This document shows, piece after piece, positions 1 through 8,140 of a stretch of 64,000 nt of DNA. This stretch comes from Meiothermus sp. Pnk-1 (GTDB lineage Bacteria > Deinococcota > Deinococci > Deinococcales > Thermaceae), in assembly GCF_003226535.1 (NCBI RefSeq), contig NZ_QKOB01000003.1, forward strand, positions 186,001-250,000, written 5' to 3'. A program made the position numbers and the translations under genes. Position 1 is the first letter of the stretch, and every line of letters begins with the position of its first letter. Under the pieces are notes generated by a model. It saw only the letters and a program-made list of their open reading frames with translations, searched no databases and was not told the DNA's origin.

Positions 1-246
1 TGGGCCATGGGAGCGGTCTTCGTGGCCGCCAACGAGTGGGGGCTCGAGGTCTACGGTTACGGGCCTATGAAGGTCAAACAGGCCCTGGTCGGTTACGGGC
101 ACGCCGAGAAAGAGCAGGTGGCCTTCATGGTGCGGGCCATCTTGGGGCTCAAGGAGAACCCCAAACCCACCCACGTAGCCGACGCATTGGCCATTGCCCT
201 GACCCATCTGTTTTACGTGGGCCGGGGCGGGGGAAACCGCATTTAG
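1..246 (+). CDS. ruvC: Crossover junction endodeoxyribonuclease RuvC, C-terminal part
   Basis: The 3' end of a gene that begins before the window; 81 codons are visible. RuvC cuts Holliday junctions with RuvAB during recombinational repair. The visible part carries the family's C-terminal signature: a basic stretch (GPMKVKQALVGYG) and the block THVADALAIALTH, whose His and Asp belong to the catalytic metal site. The sequence ends about 15 residues after this block, normal for the family. The 100 bp to the convergent lpd gene hold GC-rich inverted segments and a short TACGACGT stretch like the repeats at 15.6-15.8 kb. Confidence 0.88.
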   Translation, partial: WAMGAVFVAANEWGLEVYGYGPMKVKQALVGYGHAEKEQVAFMVRAILGLKENPKPTHVADALAIALTHLFYVGRGGGNRI

Positions 247-346
247 TACAAGACCCCGCCCCAAGCCTCTCAAGCCGCGGCTGCGCGGGGCACCCGGCCG
301 GCCCTTGAGGCTCGCGGGGTATACGACGTGACCCTAGGTGCCGTTG

Positions 347-1726
347 TCAGATGTGTAGGGGTTTATCCCAAGCGGCCAGGGCCGCCTCCTTCACCGCTTC
401 GGCCAGGGTGGGGTGGGCGTGGGAAGCCCGGCCAATGTCCTCGGCGGAAGCCTTGAAGGCCATCGCTACCGCGGCCTCGGCGATCAGGTCGCCGGCGTGC
501 GGCCCAATGATGTGCACCCCTAACACCCGGTCGGTTTCGGCGTGGGCCAGCACCTTGACGAAGCCTTCGGTATCGTTGATGGCTCGAGCCCGCCCGTTGG
601 CCGAGAAGGGGAAGCTGCCCTTTTTGAAGGGGATGCCCTCGGCGCTGAGCTCCTCTTCGCTCTTGCCCACCGAGGCGATCTCGGGGTGGGTATAGACCAC
701 GTTGGGGATAGAGGTATAGTCTACGTGGCCATACCCGGTGGCGATATACTCGGCGACCGCCACCCCCTCCTCCTGGGCTTTGTGGGCCAGCATCGGCCCC
801 ACCACCACATCCCCGATGGCGTAGATATTAGGGATTTGGGTTTGCCAGTGAGCGTTGATGGGAATACGGCCCCGCTCGAGGCTAATCCCCACGCTCTCGA
901 GTCCTAGCCCGTCGGTGTTGGGAACCCGGCTCGCGGCAAGCAGCACTTTATCGGCCACAAAACTTTCCCCACCTTCCACCTCGACCACGCCCTGACCGTC
1001 CTTGACGTAAGCCCGGGTCACCTTCATGCCGGTGCGGATGTCGAGGCCCTGCTTCTTAAAGATGCGCTCGGCAGCTTTGGAAAGCTCCCCGTCCATCCCC
1101 CCCAGGATGCGCGGGAGGTACTCGAGCACCGTCACCTTAGCCCCCAACCGACTCCATACCGATCCCAGCTCGAGGCCGATCACCCCGCCCCCGATCACCA
1201 GCAAGCTTTGCGGGACCCGGTCAAAAGCTATGGCCTGGTCGGAGGTCACGATGGTTTGGTAGTCCACCTCCACTCCGGGCAGCAGGGCGGGCTTGGAGCC
1301 GGTAGCGAGGATGATGTAGGTGGCCTCGAGCTCCACCCTTCCTTCGGGCCCTTCCACCAGCACCCGGTTTGGCCCGACAATCCGCCCGTGGCCCAGGTAA
1401 CGGGTGACCTTGTTCTTCTTGAACAAGAAGCTCACCCCGTCGGTGTTGGCTTTTACTACCTTGTCCTTGTGGGCCATCATCGCCGCCAGGTCGAGCTGCA
1501 CTTCGCCCAGCTTGACCCCGACCAACTTGCCCTCCTTGGCGGCATAGAACTTCTCTGAAGCCTCCAAGAGCGCTTTGCTAGGGATGCAGCCTACCCGCAG
1601 ACAGGTTCCCCCCAAAGCCTGCTCCCGTTCCACACAGGCCACATCCAGCCCGAGTTGGGCCGCGCGGATGGCGGCGGCGTACCCTCCCGGTCCTGCCCCG
1701 ATCACGACGACTTGATGTGTTGGCAT
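347..1726 (-). CDS. lpd: Dihydrolipoyl dehydrogenase (E3)
   Basis: FAD enzyme that reoxidises dihydrolipoamide of 2-oxo acid dehydrogenase complexes, passing electrons to NAD+. The 459-residue length is typical. Visible are the N-terminal FAD-binding motif GAGPGGYAAAIRAAQLG, the redox disulfide in GGTCLRVGCIPSK, the second NAD-binding glycine motif (VIGGGVIGLELG), and the C-terminal His-Glu pair in HAHPTLAEAVKEA that acts as the acid/base at the partner active site. It lies 42 bp behind sucB on the same strand, so it is very probably the E3 of the 2-oxoglutarate dehydrogenase complex encoded just upstream. Confidence 0.96.
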   Translation of the reverse strand: MPTHQVVVIGAGPGGYAAAIRAAQLGLDVACVEREQALGGTCLRVGCIPSKALLEASEKFYAAKEGKLVGVKLGEVQLDLAAMMAHKDKVVKANTDGVSFLFKKNKVTRYLGHGRIVGPNRVLVEGPEGRVELEATYIILATGSKPALLPGVEVDYQTIVTSDQAIAFDRVPQSLLVIGGGVIGLELGSVWSRLGAKVTVLEYLPRILGGMDGELSKAAERIFKKQGLDIRTGMKVTRAYVKDGQGVVEVEGGESFVADKVLLAASRVPNTDGLGLESVGISLERGRIPINAHWQTQIPNIYAIGDVVVGPMLAHKAQEEGVAVAEYIATGYGHVDYTSIPNVVYTHPEIASVGKSEEELSAEGIPFKKGSFPFSANGRARAINDTEGFVKVLAHAETDRVLGVHIIGPHAGDLIAEAAVAMAFKASAEDIGRASHAHPTLAEAVKEAALAAWDKPLHI

Positions 1727-1768
1727 ATGTTTGCTCCGCGAACGTCACACCTCATCCGCTGCCTACGA

Positions 1769-3013
1769 CTACACTTCTAGCGCCAGGCGTACGGGATTCT
1801 CGATCAATTCCTTGATCCGCTTGAGGAAGGTGACCGCCTCCCGCCCGTCCACGATGCGGTGGTCGTAGCTCATGGCCAGGTTCATCATCGGGCGGATCAC
1901 GATCTGGCCGCCACGCACCACCGGGCGCTCATTGATGGCGTGCATCCCTAAAATGCCCACCTGGGGTGGGTTGAGAATGGGGGTGGAGTTCAAGGAGCCG
2001 TAGATCCCCCCGTTGGTGATGGTGAAGGTCCCGCCCATCAGCTCCTCCGGCTTGATCCGCTTGGTCTTGACCCGCTCGGCCATGTCGGCGATCTCGGCCT
2101 CGATCTGGGCCATGCTCTTCTTGTCGGCATCGCGCACGATCACCACCACCAGCCCTTCGCCCCCGCCCACCGCGATCCCGATGTCGTAGTAGCGGTGGTA
2201 GACGATGTTATTGCCCTGAATCTCGGCGTTGAGCTGGGGAATCTCCTGCAAAGCCTGGACCGCCGCCTTGACAAAAAAGCTCATGAAGCCGAGCTTGACC
2301 CCGTATTTTTTCTGGAAAGCCTCCCCGTACTCCTTGCGCAGCTCCATCACCGCTCCCATGTCGGCCTCGTTGAAGGTGGTGAGCATGGCGGTGTTCTGCT
2401 TGGCCGCCAACAAGCGCTCGGCGATACGGCGGCGGATGGGGGTCATCGGCACCACCTCGTCGCGGCGCTCCCCAGCCGGTGGGGCAATTATGGGAGCAGG
2501 AGCTGCGGAGGGCTGCGCCGGTTGTGGAGTCGGAGCAGGGGCGGCTTGTGCGGCCCGCTGAACATCTTCCTTGAGGATTCTCCCGCCGGGGCCAGAAGGC
2601 TCGACTTGCGCAGGGGTAAGGCCGGTCTGGGCCATCAACCGCTCAGCAGCGGGCATGGTACGGGGCTCCGCCACCGCTGCCCCGGAAGCCGGGGCCTTGA
2701 CCGGGCTGCTGGGCTCAGTTCTGCCGGCTACAGCTTGCGCAGAGGGCGAAGAACCCACCGCGGCCTCCTCCGCACCCTTGGCCTCGAGCAGGGCCACCGT
2801 CTCCCCCACCGCCGCGATCTCCCCGGCTTTTTTGAGGATCTTGCCCAACACCCCGTCTACCGGGCTAGGCAGCTCTAAGGTCGCTTTGTCGGTGACGAGC
2901 TCTACCAACGCCTCGTCGCGCCGGATGGGGTCACCCTCTTGCTTAAGCCATTGGCCAATCTCCACTTCCACGATAGACTCCCCCACCGCGGGGACTTTGA
3001 GTTCGGTCGCCAT
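1769..3013 (-). CDS. sucB: 2-oxoglutarate dehydrogenase E2, dihydrolipoyllysine succinyltransferase
   Basis: Core component that transfers the succinyl group from E1 to CoA through a swinging lipoyl arm. Domains in order: one lipoyl domain (about residues 1-75) with lipoylation Lys43 in [10 protein letters not shown]; an Ala/Pro-rich linker; a peripheral subunit-binding domain (around [12 protein letters not shown]...GRILKEDV); a second Ala/Pro linker; and the catalytic domain ending in [10 protein letters not shown], which contains the HxxxDG active-site motif. Its 414 residues fit SucB. The start has a strong ribosome site (GGGAGG). A 7-bp GC stem lies about 30 nt upstream at 3044-3060. Confidence 0.95.
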   Translation of the reverse strand: MATELKVPAVGESIVEVEIGQWLKQEGDPIRRDEALVELVTDKATLELPSPVDGVLGKILKKAGEIAAVGETVALLEAKGAEEAAVGSSPSAQAVAGRTEPSSPVKAPASGAAVAEPRTMPAAERLMAQTGLTPAQVEPSGPGGRILKEDVQRAAQAAPAPTPQPAQPSAAPAPIIAPPAGERRDEVVPMTPIRRRIAERLLAAKQNTAMLTTFNEADMGAVMELRKEYGEAFQKKYGVKLGFMSFFVKAAVQALQEIPQLNAEIQGNNIVYHRYYDIGIAVGGGEGLVVVIVRDADKKSMAQIEAEIADMAERVKTKRIKPEELMGGTFTITNGGIYGSLNSTPILNPPQVGILGMHAINERPVVRGGQIVIRPMMNLAMSYDHRIVDGREAVTFLKRIKELIENPVRLALEV

Positions 3014-3043
3014 AATCCTCCCTTCACTGAGAAACCCGAAACT

Positions 3044-3060
3044 GGGGGCCAGCGGCCCCC
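3044..3060 (-). other. GC-rich hairpin in the sucA-sucB spacer
   Basis: GGGGGCC and GGCCCCC pair perfectly around a 3-nt loop in the 130-bp spacer between sucA and sucB. On the transcribed strand it is not followed by a U tract, so it does not look like a full intrinsic terminator. A role as processing site, mRNA-stabilising stem or weak attenuator between E1 and E2 is inference. Confidence 0.5.
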
Positions 3061-3143
3061 ATAAACTCCCTAAACTTTACCGTAGGTTTGCCTGTTCTCA
3101 TCCCGTCCAAGGCTCAATCTGGATCCGCCCCGTCCATGCGCAT

Positions 3144-5882
3144 CTATCCCTTGGCCGCGCGCGGGGCCTCCTCCGCCAGGGCCAACGCTTCGCGTACCAA
3201 GGCCTCTTGCTCGCGCTTGTGAACTTTAGAAGAGCCCACCGCCGGGCTCGAGGACTCGTCGCGGGCGATGCCGTAGAAGGGATGGCCGTAGATGCTCACC
3301 CCGAAGCGGGCCCGCAAGAACCACCACGCCCCCTGGTTAGCGGCTTCCTCTTGCACCCAGTAGACCGGGATGTCCTTGGGGTAGACCTCGAGCGCCGCTT
3401 GCAGCTCGGCCTCGGGGAGGGGGTAGAACTGCTCGAGGCGCACGATAGCCACATCCTCACGCCCAGCCGCCTTGCGGGCCGCCACCAGGTCATAGTAGAC
3501 CTTACCCGCGCACAACAAGATCCGACCCACCTTCTTGGGCTTCCCTACCTTGTCGGGGATGACCCGCTGGAAGCGCCCCTCGGCCAACTCGCTCATGGGC
3601 GAGACCACCTCGGGGTTGCGCAACAAGCTCTTGGGGGTCATCACGATGAGGGGTTTGCGCCAAGGGCGCTTGACCTGGCGGCGCAGCAGGTGGAAGTACT
3701 GCGCCGGGGTGCTGGGGTAGGTCACCTGCATGTTGTCGGTGGCGCAGAGTTGCAGGAAGCGCTCGAGCCGGGCCGAGGAGTGCTCTGGGCCGCCGCCCTC
3801 GAGGCCGTGCGGCAAGAGCATGACCAGCCCGCTGAGGCGGCCCCACTTAGCCTCGGCGCTGGCGATGAACTGGTCGATGATAACCTGGGCAGTGTTGACA
3901 AAATCGCCGTACTGCGCCTCCCACAGCACCAAGGCCTCGGGGTAGTCGAGGCTGTAACCGTACTCGAAGCCCAGCACCCCTGCCTCGGAGAGCGCGGAGT
4001 TATAGAGTTCAACCGGGGCCTGCCCCTCCACCAAATGGTTGAGGCCCAGGTAGCGGGCGGCCGTCTCGGTGTCGGTGAACCCGGCGTGGCGCTGGGTGAA
4101 GGTTCCGCGCACCACATCCTGGCCGCTCATGCGGACGCGGTGGCCCTCCGCGGCTAAGGAGCCGAAGGCCAGGGCCTCCGCCGCCGCCCAATCCAGGGGG
4201 CGTTTTAGCTCCGCCATCTCCCTGCGCGCCTCGAGGAAGCGCGACAGTTTGGGGTGGAGGTGGAACCCTTCAGGCAGGCGGGTCAAGGCCATCATCAAGC
4301 CTTGCAAGCGTTCCAAGGGAACCCTGGTATCGGCCTCGGGCACGTCGCTGTCCGCACCGCCTACATATCCTTTCCAGATTCCCCCTCCGGCATGGGGGCG
4401 CACCGGGTGGGGCTCGCGCTTGATTCGGTCAAAAGCCGCCTCGAGCTTGCCGTTGTAGGACTTGGTCATCTGATCGAGCTCGGCTTGGTTGACCAGCCCG
4501 GCCGCCTCGAGCGTCTTGAAGTAAGTCTTGTACGCCTGGGGCTTCTGGGCGATCAACGCATACATTCCTGGCTGGGTGAAGGCCGGCTCGTCGGTCTCGT
4601 TGTGCCCTTTGCGGCGGTAGCCCACCAAATCTATGAACACGTCCCGTCCAAAGGTCGCGCGGAACTCCATGGCCAGCACCACCACCCCATACACCGCGTC
4701 GGGGTCTTCGGCGTTGACGTGGAAGATGGGCGACTCCAGCATCTTGGCCACCTCGGTGGAGTAGCGGCCAGCGGTGTATTCGCGGGGCTCGGTGGTGAAG
4801 CCCAGCTGGTTGTTGACGATCACATGCAAAGCCCCGCCCACGGTGTAGGCCGGGATGCCGGAGATGTTGAGGCTCTCCTGAACGATCCCCTCCCCGATAA
4901 ACGCGGCGTCGCCGTGCAGGGCGATGAGCAGGCCCTTCTTGCGCTCGCGGTCACCGAAGCGATCCTGCTTAGCCCTCAAGCGGCCCATCGCCACCGGGGT
5001 CACGAACTCGAGGTGGGAGGGGTTGAAGTTGAGCGAGAGGTGAACCTTGCCATGAGGGGTATCCACATCGCTGGAGTATCCCAGGTGGTACTTCACGTCC
5101 CCGGCATAGCCTTCCGGGAAGACCTCCTCGAACTCGAGGAATACCTCCTCCACCGGCTTCTTGGTCACGTTGACCAGCACGTTGAGGCGCCCCCGGTGGG
5201 CCATCGCCATCACCGCCTCGCTGACCCCGTACCGGGCTCCTTCTTCGATGGCGGTATCGAGAAGGGGAATCAGGGCCTCGTTGCCCTCGAGGGAGAAGGT
5301 CTTGGCCCCTAAATACTTCTTGGCCAAGAACTCCTCCCACAACGAGGCTTGCATCAGGCGCTCGAGGATGCGTTTACGGGTGGGGGCATCGGGTTGCGGA
5401 AGCCCGGCCTCGATTTTGGCCTCGAGCCAACGGCGGATCTCAGGGCTTTCGATGTGGGCGGTCTCGAGGCCGACACTGCCGCAGTAAGCGACCTGGAGTT
5501 TGGCGATAGCCTCGCGCAGGGTCGGGGCGGGGAAGAGTCCCGGGGGTAGGGGCCGGTCCAGGTCGGCCTGGCTCAGCCCGTGGTAGCTGGGCTCGAGGTC
5601 CGCCGGAGCCGGACGGGGGCGGCCCAAAGGGTCAATCCGGGCCGCCAGGTGACCCCGTTCACGGTAGGCATTCACCAGCCGCTCGACCCGCAGCACGAAC
5701 TCGGCCAGCTCCGTAGGTAAGACGCTGGCCGAGGAGGAAGCTATGGGGGTTTGGGGTTCTGCTAGGGCGAGCTGGGAAAAATAACTGCGCCACTCCTGTG
5801 ACAGCGACGAAGGGTTGCGTTGATACTCTTGGTAAAGGGCCTCCAAAAAGGCCAGGCTTCCACTATCCACGGCGTGCTCCAT
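3144..5882 (-). CDS. sucA: 2-oxoglutarate dehydrogenase E1 (thiamine diphosphate)
   Basis: Decarboxylates 2-oxoglutarate and loads the succinyl unit on the E2 lipoyl arm in the TCA cycle. The 912-residue protein has the E1o layout: a short N-terminal E2-binding segment (LEALYQEYQRNPSSLSQEW, residues about 11-30), the thiamine-diphosphate domain with GDAAFIGEGIVQE followed by VNNQLGFTT (Mg/ThDP motif), and a transketolase-like C-terminal half. The ATG at 5882 has AAGGAT upstream. It is the first large gene of the sucA-sucB-lpd run; a pterin dehydratase gene precedes it by 55 bp on the same strand. Confidence 0.96.
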   Translation of the reverse strand: MEHAVDSGSLAFLEALYQEYQRNPSSLSQEWRSYFSQLALAEPQTPIASSSASVLPTELAEFVLRVERLVNAYRERGHLAARIDPLGRPRPAPADLEPSYHGLSQADLDRPLPPGLFPAPTLREAIAKLQVAYCGSVGLETAHIESPEIRRWLEAKIEAGLPQPDAPTRKRILERLMQASLWEEFLAKKYLGAKTFSLEGNEALIPLLDTAIEEGARYGVSEAVMAMAHRGRLNVLVNVTKKPVEEVFLEFEEVFPEGYAGDVKYHLGYSSDVDTPHGKVHLSLNFNPSHLEFVTPVAMGRLRAKQDRFGDRERKKGLLIALHGDAAFIGEGIVQESLNISGIPAYTVGGALHVIVNNQLGFTTEPREYTAGRYSTEVAKMLESPIFHVNAEDPDAVYGVVVLAMEFRATFGRDVFIDLVGYRRKGHNETDEPAFTQPGMYALIAQKPQAYKTYFKTLEAAGLVNQAELDQMTKSYNGKLEAAFDRIKREPHPVRPHAGGGIWKGYVGGADSDVPEADTRVPLERLQGLMMALTRLPEGFHLHPKLSRFLEARREMAELKRPLDWAAAEALAFGSLAAEGHRVRMSGQDVVRGTFTQRHAGFTDTETAARYLGLNHLVEGQAPVELYNSALSEAGVLGFEYGYSLDYPEALVLWEAQYGDFVNTAQVIIDQFIASAEAKWGRLSGLVMLLPHGLEGGGPEHSSARLERFLQLCATDNMQVTYPSTPAQYFHLLRRQVKRPWRKPLIVMTPKSLLRNPEVVSPMSELAEGRFQRVIPDKVGKPKKVGRILLCAGKVYYDLVAARKAAGREDVAIVRLEQFYPLPEAELQAALEVYPKDIPVYWVQEEAANQGAWWFLRARFGVSIYGHPFYGIARDESSSPAVGSSKVHKREQEALVREALALAEEAPRAAKG

Positions 5883-5937
5883 ATCCTTTTAGCTAGCTTA
5901 CCCCGAAAAGGCTCAAGGTGGTACAACGTCTGAGCGC

Positions 5938-6234
5938 CTAGACCTTGAACGGGGTGTAAATCTCCTCCAGCGCCCTCGCCGCCTCGAGGTCTTTGGAAGT
6001 CACCCCGCCCTGAGAGTGGGTCACGTAGGCCACCCGAACCTCCTTCCAGGCGATGGTCAGGGCATCGGGGTGGTGATCGGTTTTCTCGGCCAAGAGCGTA
6101 ACCCGAAAGGCGAAGGCCGCCCCGTCGGCGTACGAGGCAAAGGGGTAGGTCTTCTCGATGCGCCCCTCTACCAGCCTCCAACCGGGCAAAACCGAGAGGG
6201 CCTGCTGAATTTGCGCCTGAGTGAGTGCGCCCAT
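5938..6234 (-). CDS. 4a-hydroxytetrahydrobiopterin dehydratase (PCD/DCoH family)
   Basis: Small 98-residue protein of the pterin-4a-carbinolamine dehydratase family, which dehydrates the 4a-hydroxy pterin formed by aromatic amino acid hydroxylases. The diagnostic block is present: EKTDHHPD, then W six residues on, then a His in AYVTHSQGG and the later D of SKDLEAARAL. Start ATG 6234 follows a strong GGAGGAGGG site. It sits directly upstream of sucA on the same strand. No aromatic amino acid hydroxylase gene is in the window, so the physiological pterin substrate is open; a recycling role for another pterin is possible. Confidence 0.88.
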   Translation of the reverse strand: MGALTQAQIQQALSVLPGWRLVEGRIEKTYPFASYADGAAFAFRVTLLAEKTDHHPDALTIAWKEVRVAYVTHSQGGVTSKDLEAARALEEIYTPFKV

Positions 6235-6262
6235 AGACGAACCCTCCTCCAGGGTAGTCTAG

Positions 6263-6292
6263 TTGGCTTAGCGCTGAACATTGTGCTATACT
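6263..6292 (+). promoter_or_regulatory. Promoter of rplM-rpsI
   Basis: TTGGCT (6263-6268), an 18-bp spacer, and TATACT (6287-6292) form a good sigma-70-type promoter about 97 bp upstream of rplM. It lies between the divergent pterin dehydratase and rplM starts and leaves an approximately 90-nt 5' leader. Confidence 0.65.
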
Positions 6293-6348
6293 CCGCGATG
6301 GCGCTTTTGACGGGGTGACCCCCGATCCCTCCGGCAAAAGCAAATCTG

Positions 6349-6378
6349 GAACGCTCCTGATGGTAGGCGGGAGCGCTC
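6349..6378 (+). promoter_or_regulatory. Hairpin in the rplM leader next to the ribosome site
   Basis: GAACGCTCC (6349-6357) pairs with GGAGCGCTC (6370-6378), 8 of 9 positions, and the stem ends one base before the GGAGG ribosome site (6379-6383) and the GTG start (6389). Ribosomal protein operons are commonly autoregulated by leader structures of this sort, so this is a candidate L13 or S9 binding element. The regulatory role is inference. Confidence 0.4.
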
Positions 6379-6388
6379 GGAGGCAACA

Positions 6389-6817
6389 GTGTTCAAGACC
6401 TTTGTACCAAAACAGGTCGAGCCTAAGTGGGTGCTGGTAGACGCGGAAGGGCAAACCGTAGGCCGGCTCGCCACCCAGATCGCCCGAATTCTACGGGGCA
6501 AGCACAAGCCAGACTGGACGCCCAACATGGCGACCGGCGACTTTGTGGTGGTGATCAATGCCGCTAAGGCCCGCTTTACCGGGAATAAGCTCCAGAGCAA
6601 GGTCTATACCCGTTACACCGGGTATCAGGGTGGGCTCAAGAAGACCTCGGCGGGCGAGATGTTGGCCAAGCACCCCGAGCGGGTCATCGAGCACGCCGTC
6701 AAAGGGATGCTCCCTAAAGGCCCTCTGGGTTACAAGATCTTCTCGCGCCTGAAGGTATACGCTGGACCGACCCATCCGCACCAGGCTCAACATCCGCAGA
6801 AGCTGGAGGTTAAGTAA
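6389..6817 (+). CDS. rplM: 50S ribosomal protein L13
   Basis: A 142-residue L13, an early-assembling large-subunit protein. Family motifs are clear: [55 protein letters not shown] and the C-terminal [15 protein letters not shown]. The start is GTG 6389 preceded by GGAGG with a 5-nt spacing. Its TAA stop overlaps the rpsI ATG by one base, so L13 and S9 are translationally coupled, the conserved rplM-rpsI order of bacteria. Confidence 0.97.
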   Translation: MFKTFVPKQVEPKWVLVDAEGQTVGRLATQIARILRGKHKPDWTPNMATGDFVVVINAAKARFTGNKLQSKVYTRYTGYQGGLKKTSAGEMLAKHPERVIEHAVKGMLPKGPLGYKIFSRLKVYAGPTHPHQAQHPQKLEVK

Positions 6818-7206
6818 TGGCCGAGCAATTCTACGGAACTGGGCGGCGCAAGACCAGCGTGGCCCGCGTTTTCCTGCGTCCAGGCAGCGGCAAGGTGACC
6901 GTCAACGGGATGGAATTCCAGGACTATTTCGGCGGCTTGATCAAGGCTGTAGCGGCCCTCGAGCCCTTGCGTACGGTGGACGCCCTGAACCGCTTCGACG
7001 CCACCATCACCGTAGAGGGGGGCGGCAAAGCCGGCCAAGTAGACGCCATCAAGCTGGGCCTAGCCCGGGCCCTGGTGCGCTACAACAGCGACCTGCGGGC
7101 CAAGCTCAAGCCCCTGGGCTTCCTCACCCGTGACGCCCGCGAGGTCGAGCGCAAAAAGTACGGCAAGCACAAAGCCCGTCGTGCGCCCCAGTTCAGCAAG
7201 CGTTGA
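6817..7206 (+). CDS. rpsI: 30S ribosomal protein S9
   Basis: A 129-residue S9. It opens with [27 protein letters not shown] and ends with the family's basic tail ([16 protein letters not shown]), which reaches the P-site tRNA in the ribosome. The ATG shares its A with the rplM stop. The operon ends at a near-perfect terminator 15 bp after the stop. Confidence 0.97.
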   Translation: MAEQFYGTGRRKTSVARVFLRPGSGKVTVNGMEFQDYFGGLIKAVAALEPLRTVDALNRFDATITVEGGGKAGQVDAIKLGLARALVRYNSDLRAKLKPLGFLTRDAREVERKKYGKHKARRAPQFSKR

Positions 7207-7221
7207 TCCCTCCCTTTCCTA

Positions 7222-7248
7222 CCCCCCTCGAGCTCGAGGGGGGTTTTT
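7222..7248 (+). terminator. Intrinsic terminator of rplM-rpsI
   Basis: CCCCCCTCGAG (7222-7232) is followed directly by its exact complement CTCGAGGGGGG (7233-7243) and then TTTTT (7244-7248). A strong stem with a U tract immediately after the ribosomal protein operon. Confidence 0.9.
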
Positions 7249-7266
7249 CATCCGCCCTGGCTCGGC

Positions 7267-7989
7267 TCACCCGAACGCCTCGGGAGGTAGTCCATGCCCC
7301 AATGCATCCGCTACCGCCGAGAGGAAAAACCGCGGCAGTTCGTCCGGACCCAGGTATTGCCCCACGTGTTTGAGGGCTTCCTTGGGCGGATCCACCAGGG
7401 CCAAGAGGGTGTGGTAGGGCTGAAGGGCCGCGATGGGTAAGCTGCCCCCGCCGTAGAGGATCACGTCCACATGCCGAGCCAGCGCCTCAACCCGCTCCGG
7501 CACAGTGGTATGACCGCGCTGCGAATGGGGGAGCTTGCCCAAGAAGCTATCTCCCTCGGCAAAACTCGAGCTCACGGCCGAGACCTGCTTGATCCCCCGT
7601 AGCCCCCCGATCAACTCGGGCCGCAGCTTGCCCATCCACAGCAAGGTGGATCCCATCGCATAGCGCATGAGGAGGTTGCCCAAAGCGATGGGCTCGAGGT
7701 AGTAGCCGCGCAGCCCCTTGCGCTCGGGGATGACCAAGTCCACCCGCCCTGCCCCCCTGGCCTCGGGCTCGAGGGCCTCTACCAGTTCAAAGGCTCGAGT
7801 CTGGAAATCGGGAGCCTCCAGCAGCGCCGCCTCAAACCCCAAAGGAACGAGCCCAGCCAAAGCGGCGGGGAGAAGCCCTGCGGGCTGGGCGGCGTGGATT
7901 TTGAGGGGTAGACGGTGGGACAGCGCAGCCTTGAGCAACAGCGGATAGTAACGGCTATCTCCTTGATGCAAGACGGCAAGCAGGCTCAT
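7267..7989 (-). CDS. Conserved protein of unknown function, 240 aa
   Basis: I do not recognise the family. The protein is soluble, without a signal peptide or membrane segment. It has an Ala/Leu-rich N-terminal half, a central GLRGYYLEPIALGNLL block, and a segment (HVDVILYGGGSLPIAAL) that looks like a strand-turn-helix of a nucleotide-binding alpha/beta fold, but this is too weak to name a function. It is convergent with rpsI and ends just after that operon's terminator. Codon use and length make it a real gene. The ATG at 7989 lacks an obvious ribosome site; TATAAG lies 13 nt upstream (8003-8008). Confidence 0.6.
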   Translation of the reverse strand: MSLLAVLHQGDSRYYPLLLKAALSHRLPLKIHAAQPAGLLPAALAGLVPLGFEAALLEAPDFQTRAFELVEALEPEARGAGRVDLVIPERKGLRGYYLEPIALGNLLMRYAMGSTLLWMGKLRPELIGGLRGIKQVSAVSSSFAEGDSFLGKLPHSQRGHTTVPERVEALARHVDVILYGGGSLPIAALQPYHTLLALVDPPKEALKHVGQYLGPDELPRFFLSAVADALGHGLPPEAFG

Positions 7990-8140
7990 GGGCGAGGTTT
8001 AGCTTATAACAGCCCGACAATCTATTTACACCCCTGTCGCTCGCCTGGCGGCGAGTTCAGAAGCTTCTTCCCAGGTGCCCGCATGAGCGTGGAGGGTTCT
8101 GCTATCCCCGCCCTTCCGCTTCTGGCCATAGAGGGAGTCC

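Noticed and set aside
2571-4157. 528-residue open frame on the plus strand
   Set aside because: It is antisense to sucB and sucA, has no family motif and results from the high GC3 content that suppresses stops; sucA and sucB are certain.
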